The position numbers and the translations under genes were made by a program. From assembly GCA_028274465.1 (NCBI GenBank), contig CM051455.1, forward strand, positions 97,472,365-97,536,364: a stretch of DNA of 64,000 bases, given 5' to 3'. Below, in pieces: positions 10,046 to 22,911 of the stretch (position 1 is its first letter; each line of letters begins with the position of its first letter). The DNA is from Plantago ovata. Lineage: Eukaryota; Streptophyta; Magnoliopsida; Lamiales; Plantaginaceae. Under the pieces are notes generated by a model. The model did no database searches. It saw nothing but the letters and a program-made list of their open reading frames with translations, and had not been told where the DNA came from.

Positions 10046-13000
10046 AGAACCCCCTGGCCTTCCAATGATTGTACGATACCATGCAGAAATGGATCTTGAC
10101 GAACATCAGCTTGAAGACTTGCAGAATCAGCCCAGACAGACATGGAAATAGCATGAACAGCCAAATCCTCATGACAGCGAGACAAGGCATCATCACCTCT
10201 GTTTTCTTGGCCAGGTTTGTATATGACTTCAAAATCATAACCCAATAATTTAGCTATCCAATTTTGTTGAGCTGGACTGGTGACTCGTTATTGGAGAAGA
10301 TATTTTAGGCTACGCTGGTCAATATAAACGGTGAAGCGGCGCCTGAGAAAACATGGACGCCAATGATGCACGGCTAGAACTAATGCCAAGTCCTCTACCG
10401 GAAGCTTCACATTCTACTATGAACGACTGGGAGAAATCAGGCAATTGCAGTACGGGGTCAGAAATCAAACATCGCTTTAGTTCCAGAAATGCCTTCTCAC
10501 CAATATTGTAGCGAACTAAAGATGGAGGACACCGTCCATAAACGACCTCGAAGGGAGTCTTCCCCGCTGAACTTTGAAAGGAAGTATTATACCAAAATTC
10601 TGCCCAATATAACCACTTGGCCCATGTCTTGGGTTGCTCGGATACAAAACAACGCAAGTATGTCTCTAGACAGCGATTGGGTACCTCAGTTTGGCCATCG
10701 GTTTGGGTATGATAGGCCGAACTCATGCGCAAAAAAGTACCTTGCAACCTAAAATACTCAGCCCAAAAATGACTGATGAAAATCGGATCTCGATCACTGA
10801 CAATAGAATCGGGGACTCCATGAAGGCGAACAATTTCCTTGGCAAATAGTTCTGCCACAGACTTCGCTGAATACGGATGTCGGATGAGCATAAAGTGACA
10901 ACCGATCAACCACCACAAAGATTTCATCAAACCCGTGAGATTTGGGGAGCCCCGTAATAAAATCCATTGATATGTCACTCCAAACTTTCTCAGGTATCGG
11001 AAGAGCCTGTAGCAACCCAGCTGGAGATACTGCTTGATATTTATTCTTCTGACAAACTTCACATTCTGTCACATACCGATAAATGACCTTTTTCATGCCG
11101 GGCCAATAAACATTAGCAGCCAACCTACGATATGTCCGGAATGCACCTGAATGGCCACCTTTCGGGGTCGCATGGTATTCTTGCATCAAAGTGGTTTCCC
11201 AAGTTGAAGATGCCGGTATGACCAATCGATTCTTGTAGAAGAGAACTCCTTGTTGTACTGAGTAGTGTGGGTAATCCATAGAACCCCCTGGCCTTCCAAT
11301 GATTGTACGATACCATGCAGAAATGGATCTTGACGAACATCAGCTTGAAGACTTGCAAAATCAGCCCAGACAGACATGGAAATAGCATGAACAGCCAAAT
11401 CCTCATGACAGCGAGACAAGGTATCAGCACCTCTGTTTTCTTGGCCAGGTTTGTATATGACTTCAAAATTATAACCCAATAATTTAGCTATCCAATTTTG
11501 TTGAGCTGGACTGGTGACTCGTTGCTGGAGAAGATATTTTAGGCTACGCTGGTCAATATAAACGGTGAAGCGGCGCCTGAGAAAATATGGACGCCAATGA
11601 TGCACGGCTAGAACTAATGTCAAGTCCTCTACCGGAAGCTTCACATTCTACTATGAACGGCTGGGAGAAATCAGGCAATTGTAGTACGGGGTCAGAAATC
11701 AAACATCGCTTTAGTTCCAGAAATGCCTTCTCACCAATATTGTAGCGAACTAAAGATGGAGGACACCGTCCATAAACGACCTCGAAGGGAGTCTTCCCCG
11801 CTGATCTTTGAAAGGAAGTATTATACCAAAATTCTGCCCAATATAACCACTTGGCCCATGTCTTGGGTTGCTCGGATACAAAACAACGCAAGTATGTCTC
11901 TAGACAGCGATTGGGTACCTCAGTTTGGCATCGTTTTGGGTATGATAGGCCGAACTCATGCGCAAAAAAGTACCTTGCAACCTAAAATACTCAACCCAAA
12001 AATGACTGATGAAAATCGGATCTCGATCACTGACAATAGAATCGGGGACTCCATGAAGGCGAACAATTTCCTTGGCAAATAGTTCTGCAACAGACTTCGC
12101 TGAATACGGATGCCGGATGAGCATAAAGTGACAACCGATCAACCACCACAAAGATTTCATCAAACCCGTGAGATTTGGGGAGCCCCGTAATAAAATCCAT
12201 TGATATGTCACTCCAAACTTTCTCAGGTATCGGAAGAGCCTGTAGCAACCAAGCTGGAGATACTGCTTGATATTTATTCTTCTGACAAACTTCACATTCT
12301 GTCACATACCGATAAATGACCTTTTTCATGCCGGGCCAATAAACATTAGCAGCCAACCTACGATATGTCCGGAATGCACCTGAATGGCCTCCTTTCGGGG
12401 TCGCATGGTATTCTTGCATCAAAGTGGTTTCCCAAGTTGAAGACGCCGGTATGACCAATCGATTCCTGTAGAAGAGAACTCCTTGTTGTACTGAGTAGTG
12501 TGGGTAATCCATAGAACCCCCTGGCCTTCCAATGATTGTACGATACCATGCAGAAATGGATCTTGACGAACATCAGCTTGAAGACTTGCAGAATCAGCCC
12601 AGACAGACATGGAAATAGCATGAACAGCCAAATCCTCATGACAGCGAGACAAGGTATCAGCACCTCTGTTTTCTTGGCCAGGTTTGTATATGAGTTCAAA
12701 ATCATAACCTAATAATTTAGCTATCCAATTTTGTTGAGCTGGACTGGTGACTCGTTGCTGGAGAAGATATTTTAGGCTACGCTGGTCAATATAAACGGTG
12801 AAGCGGCGCCTGAGAAAATATGGACGCCAATGATGCACGGCTAGAACTAATGCCAAGTCCTCTACCGGAAGCTTCACATTCTACTATGAACGGCTGGGAG
12901 AAATCAGGCAATTGTAGTACGGGGTCAGAAATCAAACATCGCTTTAGTTCCAGAAATGCCTTCTCACCAATATTGTAGCGAACTAAAGATGGAGGACACC

Positions 13001-15438
13001 GTCCATAAACGACCTCGAAGGGAGTCTTCCCCGCTGAACTTTGAAAGGAAGTATTATACCAAAATTCTGCCCAATATAACCACTTGGCCCATGTCTTGGG
13101 TTGCTCGGATACAAAACAACGCAAGTATGTCTCTAGACAGCGATTGGGTACCTCAGTTTGGCCATCGGTATGGGTATGATAGGCCGAACTCATGCGCAAA
13201 AAAGTACCTTCAACCTAAAATACTCAGCCCAAAATGACTGATGAAAATCGGATCTCGATCACTGACAATAGAATCGGGGACTCCATGAAGGCGAACAATT
13301 TCCTTGGCAAATAGTTCTGCCACAGACTTCGCTGAATACGGATGCCGGATGAGCATAAAGTGACAACCGATCAACCACCACAAAGATTTCATCAAACCCG
13401 TGAGATTTGGGGAGCCCCGTAATAAAATCCATTGATATGTCACTCCAAACTTTCTCAGGTATTGAAAGAGCCTGTAGCAACCCAGCTGGAGTTACTGCTT
13501 GATATTTATTCTTCTGACAAACTTCACATTCTGTCACATACCGATAAATGACATTTTTCATGCCGGGCCAATAAACATTAGCAGCCAACCTACGATATGT
13601 CCGGAATGCACCTGAATGGCCTCCTTGCGAGGTCGCATGGTATTCTTGCATCAAAGTGGTTTCCCAAGTTGAAGACGCCGGTATGACCAATCGATTCTTG
13701 TAGAAGAGAACTCCTTGTTGTACTGAGTAGTGTGGGTAATCCATAGAACCCCCTGGCCTTCCAATGATTGTACGATACCATGCAGAAATGGATCTTGACG
13801 AACATCAGCTTGAAGACTTGCAGAATCAGCACAGACAGACATGGAAATAGCATGAACAGCCAAATCCTCATGACAGCGAGACAAGGCATCAGCACCTCTG
13901 TTTTCTTGGCTAGGTTTGTATATGACTTCAAAATCATAACCCAATAATTTAGCTATCCAATTTTGTTGAGCTGGACTGGTGACTCGTTGCTGGAGAAGAT
14001 ATTTTAGGCTACGCTGGTCAATATAAACGGTGAAGCGGCACCTGAGAAAACATGGACGCCAATGATGCACGGCTAGAACTAATGCAAAGTCCTCTACCGG
14101 AAGCTTCACATTCTACTATGAACGGCTGGGAGAAATCAGGCAATTGCAGTACGGGGTCAGAAATCAAACATCGCTTTAGTTCCAGAAATGCCTTCTCACC
14201 AATATTGTAGCGAACTAAAGATGGAGGACACCGTCCATAAACGACCTCGAAGGGAGTCTTCCCCGCTGAACTTTGAAAGGAAGTATTATACCAAAATTCT
14301 GCCCAATATAACCACTTGGCCCATGTCTTGGGTTGCTCGGATACAAAACAACGCAAGTATGTCTCTAGACAGCGATTGGGTACCTCAGTTTGGCCATCGG
14401 TTTGGGTATGATAGGCCGAACTCATGCGCAAAAAAGTACCTTGCAACCTAAAATACTCAGCCCAAAAATGACTGATGAAAATCGGATCTCGATCACTGAC
14501 AATAGAATCGGGGACTCCATGAAGGCGAACAATTTCCTTGGCAAATAGTTCTGCCATAGACTTCGCTGAATACGGATGCCGGATGAGCATAAAGTGACCA
14601 TACTTGGACAACCGATCAACCACCACAAAGATTTCATCAAACCCGTGAGATTTGGGGAGCCCCGTAATAAAATCCATTGATATGTCACTCCAAACTTTCT
14701 CAGGTATCGAAACAGCCTGTAGCAACCCAGCTGGAGATACTGCTTGATATTTATTCTTCTGACAAACTTCACATTCTGTCACATACCGATAAATGACATT
14801 TTTCATGCCGGGCCAATAAACATTAGCAGCCAACCTACGATATGTTCGGAATGCACCTGAATGGCCTCCTTGCGGGGTCGCATGGTATTCTTGCATCAAA
14901 GTGGTTTCCCAAGTTGAAGACGCCGGTATGACCAATCGATTCTTGTAGAAGAGAACTCCTTGTTGTACTGAGTAGTGTGGGTAATCCATAGAACCCCCTG
15001 GCCTTCCAATGATTGTACGATACCATGCAGAAATGGATCTTGACGAACATCAGCTTGAAGACTTGCAGAATAAGCCCAGACAGACATGGAAATAGCATGA
15101 ACAGCCAAATCCTCATGACAGCGAGACAAGGCATCAGCACCTCTGTTTTCTTGGCCAGGTTTGTATATGAGTTCAAAATCATAACCCAATAATTTAGCTA
15201 TCCAATTTTGTTGAGCTGGACTGGTGACTCGTTGCTGGAGAAGATATTTTAGGCTACGCTGGTCAATATAAACGGTGAAGCGGCGCCTGAGAAAATATGG
15301 ACGCCAATGATGCACGGCTAGAACTAATGCCAAGTCCTCTACCGGAAGCTTCACATTCTACTATGAACGGCTGGGAGAAATCAGGCAATTGCAGTACGGG
15401 GTCAGAAATCAAACATCGCTTTAGTTCCAGAAATGCCT
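9261..15438 (-). repeat. Five tandem copies of a 1.23-kb RNase H-integrase unit
   Basis: The unit runs from the RT/RNase H connection (EKAFLELKRCLISDP) through RNase H, the H2C2 zinc-binding integrase domain and the integrase core to VRYNIGE. It is repeated head to tail with junctions at about 10495, 11729, 12962 and 14194 (periods about 1234, 1233, 1232; the RT-proximal copy is about 1245). At each junction the integrase residues YNIGE are fused in frame to KAFLELKR. Native sequences on each side of the breakpoints (GCCTTCTCGGACC at 15435 and CGTGTCTCACCAAT at 9258) share only TCTC. Four copies share an 11-bp deletion that destroys the LSKYGHFM segment; only the copy beside RT (14194-15438) keeps it. 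Confidence 0.95.
14018..14989 (-). pseudogene. Integrase reading frame of the RT-proximal repeat copy, fused to RNase H of the next copy
   Basis: This is the longest open copy (323 aa). It holds the zinc-binding HATPQGGHSG...CEVCQKNKYQ, the core with WSDISMDFITGLPKS (first catalytic Asp), DRDPIFISHFW (second Asp) and the TDGQTEVPNRCLETYLR Glu, then switches at VRYNIGE to EKAFLELKR of a second RNase H segment. The missing 11 bp of the other copies is present here. The chimeric C-terminus cannot give a normal integrase tail. Confidence 0.85.
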
Positions 15439-15646
15439 TCTCGGACCAGATAAACCCATCTTTCTTAAGCAGGTCAGTTAAAGGGCGAGCAATTTTCCCG
15501 TAAGCTTTGATTAACTTCCGATAATAGTTGGCGAGGCCTAAAAATCCTCGAACACCTCGAATATTTTTGGGAACATGCCCCTCTTGGACAGCCCGTATAT
15601 TTGAGGGATCCATTTTCACTCCTTGACTAGAGATGATATGTCCTAA

Positions 15647-16234
15647 TTAGGCCACCTCCATACAGCCAAACACACACTTCTTGGCGTTAGCAACAAATTC
15701 ATGTGCTTGCAGAGTAGTTAAAACTTGGTGTAAATGAGTCTCATGGTCATCCCAAGTGGGGTTGTACACTAAAATATCGTCAAAAAATACTAAGACGAAC
15801 CTGCGTAAGAAGGGCTTGAATATTTTGTTTATAGTGGCTTGGAAAGTAGCGGGAGCATTAGTTAATCCAAAAGGCATAACCAAGAATTCATAGTGTCCTT
15901 CGTGAGTGCGAAAAGTTGTCTTTGGAATAACGTCCGGATTAACGCGAATCTGATGATAACCAGCCCGTAGATCAATCTTCGAAAAATATTTCACACCATA
16001 TAATTCATCTAGAAGCTCTTCAACCACAGGGATAGGGAACTTATCGGGAACAGTAACTCTGTTTAATTCCCGATAATCAACACAGAAACGCCAACTGCCA
16101 TCTTTCTTCTTTACAAGCAAGACGGGACTGGAAAACGGACTGGTGCTTGGTTGTATAACCCCTGCCGTGAGCATCTCGCGCACAAGATTTTGAATCTCAT
16201 TTTTCTGAAAGTGGTTATAGCGATATGGCCGCAC
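15647..16234 (-). pseudogene. Reverse transcriptase palm and fingers of the gypsy element
   Basis: [83 protein letters not shown] and the catalytic FFDDILVY are all present in order. The frame stops with TAA at 15647-15649, where the family has a Tyr in the EVAYLGHIIS motif; coding resumes at 15646 in the same frame through the thumb (NIRGVRGFLGLANYYRK). Confidence 0.93.
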
Positions 16235-16345
16235 GGAAACAGGATCAGAACCATCTTTAAGAGAAATAGCATGATTGATTTGACGAAACGGTGGAAGGGA
16301 TGTTGGTTCAGCAAAATGGTGTAACAGTTTATCTAAACTAGTCTA

Positions 16346-16879
16346 CTAATCCGGGGTAATAGTGATGGTCAGTTCGGTTCTATCATAACTCCATAATGAA
16401 AAGGAAGAATCAACTTCGGTGGTCTTTAATAGAGAGTTAAGAGTCATCGGTGCGGCATAAAGAGTGGGGCTGCCTTCTAGGCGAACGGATTTTCCTTCCC
16501 ATATGAATTCCATTGATATACGACGCCAATCCACCTTCATTTCTCCTAGTGTGGCCAGCCATGAAATTCCCAGAATTAAATCAACGCCTCCTAACCCAAA
16601 TAAATAGGAACTAATCGGCATAGAGATCCCATTCAAAGTCAGATTCAAATTTTGGCAAACACAACGAGATGAGGTGCGGTGTCCATCTCCTAAACAGACA
16701 TGAAAATCTGATGTGTCATCAACAAGAAGGTTCATGGACGTAACCAATTTGTCTGAAATAAAATTATGACTTGCCCCACTATCCACCATGACTGTTATGG
16801 GCTGCCCGTGCAAATAACCTTGTAGCTTAAGTGTTTGAGGGTGAGAGATACCCCCAATTGAGAATAATGGTAACGTCAT
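16346..16879 (-). pseudogene. Aspartic protease region of the gypsy polyprotein
   Basis: The active-site motif VMVDSGASHNFIS lies about 35 residues into the frame, followed by the typical CLGDGHR and LILGISWLATLGEMKVDW segments of plant gypsy retropepsins. It is bounded by a stop at 16346 before the RT frame. Confidence 0.88.
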
Positions 16880-16959
16880 AGAGTTTCAACCAAGATCAGG
16901 GGGGTTCTCAGTAGTAGAAGCATTGTCAAAACAGATATCAATTTCACCATGGTCATCCA

Positions 16960-18081
16960 TCACTTGTCAGGTGAACATTCAACGCCATCGCCCATAACAA
17001 GGAGATTGAGGGTACGTTTTGGACAAACGGATAGATGTTGTGGTGTAAAAGGCGCCCCACAACGGTAACACAATCCTTTTTCGCGGCGACGGTTAAATTC
17101 ATCATTCGAGTTAAGGGCCATGGGCCGATTCGTAAAGTTGAATCCCTGATTCGGAACTTGTGTGACACGGTTGGCTGAACTCGTGGAGGCCCCTGCTTGG
17201 TAATTAGTAGGGGTAAAACATCGTGCACTAGCAAATGAATTGCCTATGGAGGAGGTGGAACTTAGAGTTGCAGAAGTCGTACTGCTTGTCTTGAACGATG
17301 AACGACCATTCCAAAAAGGAGTAGACACAGTAGGTTCTACCAACTGAAACTCAATGGCTTTGGCAATCTTGAAAGCTTTATCAAGAGTAGTTGGATCATG
17401 TGGTAATAACGAGCGACGAATGTCCGGTCGAAGTCCATGAATGAAATATCCCAGGTACTGAGGTTGCTCCATGAGGGGAAGCTGCATGATAAGTGCTTCA
17501 AACTGTTCGCGGTATTCTTGCACAGATGATTGTTGTTGCAAGTCAGCTAGTTGTGCATAAACATTCGTGATTGCCCTGTCACTGAAGCGCTCATACATGG
17601 CAGTTGCGCGTTGATCCCAGGTTAAATTTGGGTGCTGGCGTTAAAGCCAACGAAACCACGGTATAGCAGGGCCTTCCATGATAATAAAAGCTAAGCCATA
17701 TTCCTCTTTGGGTGGTACTTGATGAATTAGAAAGAACTGATCGGCTTGAGAGAGCCAACCAATTGGATCTGTGCCGTTGAAGGGTGGAAGCATGACGTGT
17801 TGAGAAGCAGAGGTGTATGGTGCATCCACCGATTGAGTAAGTGGGGTTTTAAATCTTGGAGGTGGTTGGTACAGGTGTGGTTTGTCTTGTTTATAAAGGT
17901 TTACAAGGGTCTCATCAACGAAATCAGTAGGACGTACCTTGGGAGAAGAGGGATTTTTAGAGTTGGGAGCCTCACGCAAAGCCGCAATTTGGTCATTCAT
18001 GGAAAGGAGTAAGGCCTCAATTCGTGCTTGGGAAGTTTCAACGCTCTCCATTCGTACTTCAAGGGCTGGAACGCCCTCCAT
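16960..18081 (-). pseudogene. gag of the gypsy element
   Basis: The product begins MEGVPALEVRMESVE and includes a coiled-coil-like N-terminus, the LPPFNGTDPIGWLSQADQFF capsid signature, VQEYREQFEALIMQLP and GYFIHGLRPDIRRSL, and ends in a zinc-knuckle-like CYRCGAPFTPQHLSVCP in which the family His is present (C-x2-C-x5-H-x3-C). A TAA at 17641-17643 interrupts the frame after FRWL; the same frame resumes immediately. Gag would form the retrotransposon particle and bind its RNA. Confidence 0.88.
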
Positions 18082-18148
18082 TCGCCCTTCGAGGGTTGCG
18101 ATACGGTCAGCCTACGACTTTGTCATGGAGCGGGAGGTCGGACCAACT

Positions 18149-18516
18149 TGATAGAACCGGAGGTGATCGACAGAAAGTATAAATAAGAACTGAGATCTTT
18201 TTGGTGCAACAAGTTGCGTTTTTATTAATAAACTGAAACAGTAAATAAGAACAATAAAGAATAAACTCCACTCTTGAAAGAGCGACCAATCCTAAGCGGA
18301 CGGCTCAACTTATAACTAAAAGAATGAATAATAAACTACTGACCTATGCTCCTTGTATAGGAGTATACTGTAAACTAATACGAAACCAAATAGGACTCTA
18401 TTTCTAAATATCTAAGTACTTTAATTTAATAAGTTCCTAATTACTTATGTCTTCTAGTGTAAACATACACTACCGGAGGCTTTTCCTTTTGGGCTGCGGA
18501 ATCCGTTTCCGTAACA
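18149..18516 (-). repeat. 5' LTR of the gypsy element (368 bp, internally deleted)
   Basis: It has the same ends as the left LTR, but a block between AATAAACT and CCACTCTTGAAAG is missing (net 79 bp). Apart from this gap only scattered substitutions separate the LTRs. Confidence 0.93.
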
Positions 18517-18529
18517 TATTCAAAAATCC

Positions 18530-21500
18530 AAAATAGATCAGTATAAACGCGGACTTTGAAAGTCCAGGCCAGTAACTCAAGTTCCTAACAAAAACCCAGC
18601 AAACCTATCTATCTATCCAAAAATGATTCTATGAATAGGTTCTTGAAGTACAGGACACTTCAAACTTATATAACCACATTCTGTATACTTCTATCTACAA
18701 TTATTTTCCTATCTATAGGCACTTTCTGAAAGATATAGCAATTGCGTGCCATCCACACCTCATAGACCACTTTAGCAAGCAAAGCTTTAAAGACTTTTGC
18801 CTTCCAGGTTTTCCCTTGAGCAAGCTTACTCCAGCCTTTCACATCTTCATCCCAGCCACTGAAACGGAACTGTACTCCCATCCAATTTATAAATTCTTCA
18901 AAACAGGCTCTTGTTTGCGCGCAATTAAAGAAGAGGTGTTCTCCAGTTTCAGTCTCTCCACATAAATTGCATACACCATCAGTGCTCAGCCCAAATCTCA
19001 TCAAACGATCCTTTGTTGCTAGCCACTTGTGCAGATATAGCCACAGTATGAAAATAGCTTTTGGCCGTGCAAAATTATCCAAAACAAGTTCTTTCCACAC
19101 CACTTTTTCTTTAGGGCCCCTCAGTTCTTGATATATCTGCCTGACTACATATTTGCCAGATCTGGCCGCATTTCGCCAAGTCTGCAAATTCTCCACCAGG
19201 AATGTATACTTGGAAACAGATCGCAGTAACCAAGAACTAGAATTAGGAGCAATGAAACTCTGTATACTCCGCCCTTTCATATAGTAAATGTGTATCCAAC
19301 GAATCCACAGTTTATCATTCTTGTTGTGAATGTTCCATAATATTTTCAGCAACATAGCTTTATTCCACTCACTCAAAGACGTGATATTCAAACCTCCACA
19401 ACTTTTGGGGTCACAAATACGATCCCACGCAACTAAAGCCCTTCTACTATTCTACTTTCCACTCCAAAGGAAGCTTCTACAAATGCTTTCAATGTGTTGA
19501 ATCACCTTTTTGGTAAATGAATCACCTGTAGCCAATAATTGGAGATGGAAAAAATAACACTTGTGATGACTTGCTTCCTTCCTGAATAACTCAACAGCTT
19601 TGATGACCAATGTCGAACCCGAGCTGTAACTTTTTCAATCAGAGGTTTGCATGCATTGATTGTCAGTTTTTTAGAGTCCAGTGGTACTCATAAATACTTA
19701 ACAGGGAACTGGCCTCTAGCAAACCCAACAACATTCAAAATCTGCTCCTGTTCCATTGTCACACACCTCCAAAATAAAGTTTACATTTACCTTGATTTGC
19801 AACCAATCCAGTCGCTTTACAGAACATGTAGAACTGATCCATCATTAACTTCACAGAAACTGAATCTCCTCTCATAAACAACATGAGGTCATCCGAAAAA
19901 CAAAGGTTCGTGATTTTTAACTTTTCACATTTTGGGTGAAAGTTAAAGTCAGGATTCATGGTCAATTGTTGCAAACATCTGTGGAGATACTCCATGATCA
20001 AGGCAAATAAGAGTGGTGACATCGGATCACCTTGCCTTAATCCACGCTTTTCTTTTAAAAGTTGAGAAGGAACACCATTAACACTATATCTATAAGATAC
20101 AGTCCGCATACAAATCATAACCCACTCAACAAACCTCATTGGGAAGCCCATCTCTTTCATGATCAACTCCAAAGCCACCCATCCCACCGTATCATATGCT
20201 TTTTGCATATCCATTTGGACCATGCATCTTGGAGAGACCACTTTTCTCTTATACCTCTTCACAAGTTCTTGAGCTAAAATAATATTGTCTTGTATCAATC
20301 TCCCCGGAATAAAAGCTGATTGACTTTGATCCACTATACTACCAATCACCAAGCCCATCCTAGAAGTGATGATCTTAGAAATGATTTTGTAGAAAGTCAT
20401 GCAACAGGACATAGGACGCATATCCTTAACAGCTTTAGCATGAGCTGTCTTGGGAATAAGAGTAACCAATGTGCAATTCCAAGCAGGGTACAAAACACCA
20501 TTGTTGAAGAACTCTGAAACCGCTGCAACTATATCCTCCTTTACATTCCCCAGGTTGCTTTGAAAAATTTCGAATTGAAGCCTTCAATCCCCGGAGCTTT
20601 GTTCTCACCTATCTCTTTCGAAGCAGTGTGTATTTCTGATTCTGTAATAGGGGCTATTAAGCTCTCTCTATCCTTTCTACACAACTGTTTTCCAGACCGA
20701 AGAATAGGATCGAATATTGACACTTTGAATACTCGTAGCAGATCGACCGACCAGATTTCCATAAAAAACCCAATATTTCCTCCTCTATTTCCTTGTCACT
20801 CATAGCCATACTGCCATCATATCTCTGTAACTCAGTTATACGAGTATTTCTATTTTTTCCCTGATTTTGCATGGAAGAAAGTTGCATTACTGTCACCTAG
20901 CTGTAGCCAATCAACCTTGGCCTTTTGTTTCAATACTTTCTCTTCCAATTCATTCCATCTGTTCAGTTCAGAGACGCAATCCTTAACTTTAGCAACCAGA
21001 CCCCCAAGTTATCTCTGGCCGACTGCATTTTGATAGAAATACATGTAGCTCTCCTAGTACAACCCCTCAAAATGTACTGCATCTTCTTAAATTTTTCCAA
21101 AGCTTCTCTTGTGAAGTACCAGGAACTTTCATTCTCCATCCATTAGCAACAGTAGAGCCAAAATCTTCCATCTCAGTTATGTAGTTCAGGAACCTGAAAT
21201 TGTTTACCTTCGGCCTAACAGTTATCAACTGATTCACACGCAATAGCGCATGGTCAGAAACCCCAGGAGGTAAAATATCAATCATCACCCCAGGATTCTC
21301 CTGAAACCATTCCAAATTAGTTATACCTCTGTCAATCTTTGAATTAATAACCCCTGGAACATGATGATTGGACCAAGTAAAATGTTCCCCTTGTATCAAT
21401 TTCAGCCAATCCAGTTCTTTCCATCATGTCAACAAAATCTCTATATTCATGAATATGCACTAGAATTCCACCTTCCCTATCATTCACACTCAAAACATTG

Positions 21501-21919
21501 TTAAACTCCCCTATGCACATCCTAGGCTCATGTATGTTAGCATCCATGTCACATAACTCTTGCCACAAACATCTCCTCTGCTCCAACGTATTATGAGCAT
21601 ATATGAATGTAACCAACCCCTTATTACCACCTAAAGTATCTGTCAGTCTACAATGGATAAACTGTTCACTACAACCCAGGAATTGAGGTCTTACTCTACT
21701 GTAATCCCAAAGAACCCAAATCCTTCCATTGTCATGTGCCGCATAATTATCAAAATATCTCCAGTTACCACCTAGTTTCTTCCTTATAAACGCATCCTTG
21801 CTACATTTAACCTGAGTTTCAAGTAGGCCAGCTATACTTACATTAAGATTTTTGAGACGGGGACCAATCTATTTATACTTAGCTGCCAGGTTGAGTCCCC
21901 TTACGTTCCAAGCAATCAT
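18530..21919 (-). pseudogene. LINE ORF2: endonuclease, reverse transcriptase and zf-RVT
   Basis: The endonuclease begins MIAWNVRGLN and includes FIYAHNTLEQRRCLWQEL, CIGEFNNVLS (a Gly replaces the usual Asp of GDFN) and GVSDHALLRV. The RT part shows TLIPKTAHAKAVKDMRPMSC, PGRLIQDNIILAQELV, MQMDMQKAYDTVGW, LRQGDPMSPLLFALIMEYL and FSDDLMLF. The last part shows WKELVLDNFARPKAIFILWL, GVCNLCGETETGEHLFFNC (zinc-binding) and KVVYEVWMARNCYIF. Several stops and shifts show it is inactive. Confidence 0.9.
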
Positions 21920-22297
21920 GGAACATGATTTTGGTCCCCATAGGATCCAGTTCCAAGATCCAAAGGGGCAAAACCATTTCCTGCATCCAAGCTGATAGAA
22001 CCAAACCTTACAGGTGGATTGTCAAACTGCCTTGGCCTAGCTGCACTTCTTCCTTCAACTCTAATCCAATCATCTTGTGTTTGCCGCCTACAATTTGAAC
22101 CACATGTAGCATCCTTATTCTAATGTGTATTCTGATTTTGAACAATATCCCGAGCTTGAACATTGTCGGCAGTTCTTGTGGTATCAACCTGTTGTTGTAT
22201 AGTAGCCACCATAGTCCTTATATCACCTTTTTGTACCACTGTAGACACAGCAGGTCCCTCTGTGGCAACTACCCTGTTTACCCATCTTGTTTACGGC

Positions 22298-22911
22298 CTA
22301 TTCCTTGCCACAGGAGGACTGTTCTGTACTTGTCCCTGCGCCTGAGCTCTTGTTTGATTTTGAGTAGCTTGTGCCGGACAGACATGCCCTAGTTTCTGAC
22401 ACTTTTGACAGAAAACAAACAGGTCTCCACTCATAGATCACAACTCGCTTAATCTTATTTCCTTGCTTATGTCGTATCATGATGTACTCCTTCATAGGTT
22501 GAGTAACATCAATTTCCACCATAATACGAGCATAAGACACCCGCAATTTCTTAGCAGTGCATTCGTCTGTTACCATCGGCGTCCCAAGAGAACTTGCAAC
22601 CTCACTTAAACTATCCTCACCCCATAGGTAGTTTGCTAACTTTGTAAAATTGATCCAAACAGGGTAGCACGCAATAAATCCTCATAAAGCTCAAAATTCC
22701 TTGTCCATGGCAGTAGGAAAACTAGCCTACCAAAGGTGTATGGACCTTTCATCAACACCTCCTTACGATCCTGTTTTGAGCGAAATCTCACAATGAAATA
22801 TCCATCCTCATTATAATACAACTCCGGCAAACCAATGAACTTCCATACCTTCATCATAAATGTTTTAACAGAATTCATTGATAGCTCCTCATCAACAACA
22901 TATTTCGACAT
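22298..22911 (-). pseudogene. LINE ORF1 with DUF4283 domain
   Basis: MSKYVVDEELSMNSVKTFMMKVWKF, GYFIVRFRSKQDRKEVLMKGPYTFG and LLPWTRNFELYE match the nucleic-acid-binding DUF4283 domain found at the start of plant L1 elements. After a frameshift near 22630 the frame continues with ARIMVEIDVTQPMKEYI, YEWRPVCFL and a degenerate CCHC remnant. Low-complexity Thr/Ser/Gln-rich sequence follows towards 22120. Confidence 0.8.

Larger units (their letters stand above)
8234..18516 (-). mobile_element. Complete Ty3/gypsy (chromovirus-like) LTR retrotransposon, defective
   Basis: Both LTRs start TGATAGAACC and end CCGTAACA on the plus strand, and the element is flanked by a perfect 5-bp duplication, TATTC (8229-8233 and 18517-18521). 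Transcription is on the minus strand. A purine-rich tract (GGGGAAGG) lies just inside the 3' LTR. Just inside the 5' LTR the sequence reads AGTTGGTCCGACC, a poor match to the usual initiator-Met primer site. The order gag, protease, RT, RNase H, integrase, chromodomain-like tail is the gypsy order. In-frame stops interrupt gag (17641-17643) and RT (15647-15649), so it cannot encode a full polyprotein. It appears to have inserted into the 3' part of the LINE on its right. Confidence 0.95.
18522..22911 (-). mobile_element. L1-type LINE (non-LTR retrotransposon), decayed
   Basis: Minus-strand order: a DUF4283-type ORF1 (22298-22911), an endonuclease starting MIAWNVRGLN at 21919, a reverse transcriptase with FSDDLMLF (19759-20493), and a zinc-binding RT C-terminal domain (18666-19391). 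Many frameshifts and stops separate the parts. The 3' end is at or beyond the gypsy insertion. A T-rich run at 8196-8216 on the other side of the gypsy element could be its poly(A) tail, which would make the LINE an insertion behind NLR copy 1 later split by gypsy (inference). Confidence 0.88.

Noticed and set aside
9258..14451. Repeated 86-119-codon plus-strand ORFs (MSHQYCSELKMED and similar)
   Set aside because: They recur with the tandem modules and lie antisense to the integrase; no independent signal supports them.
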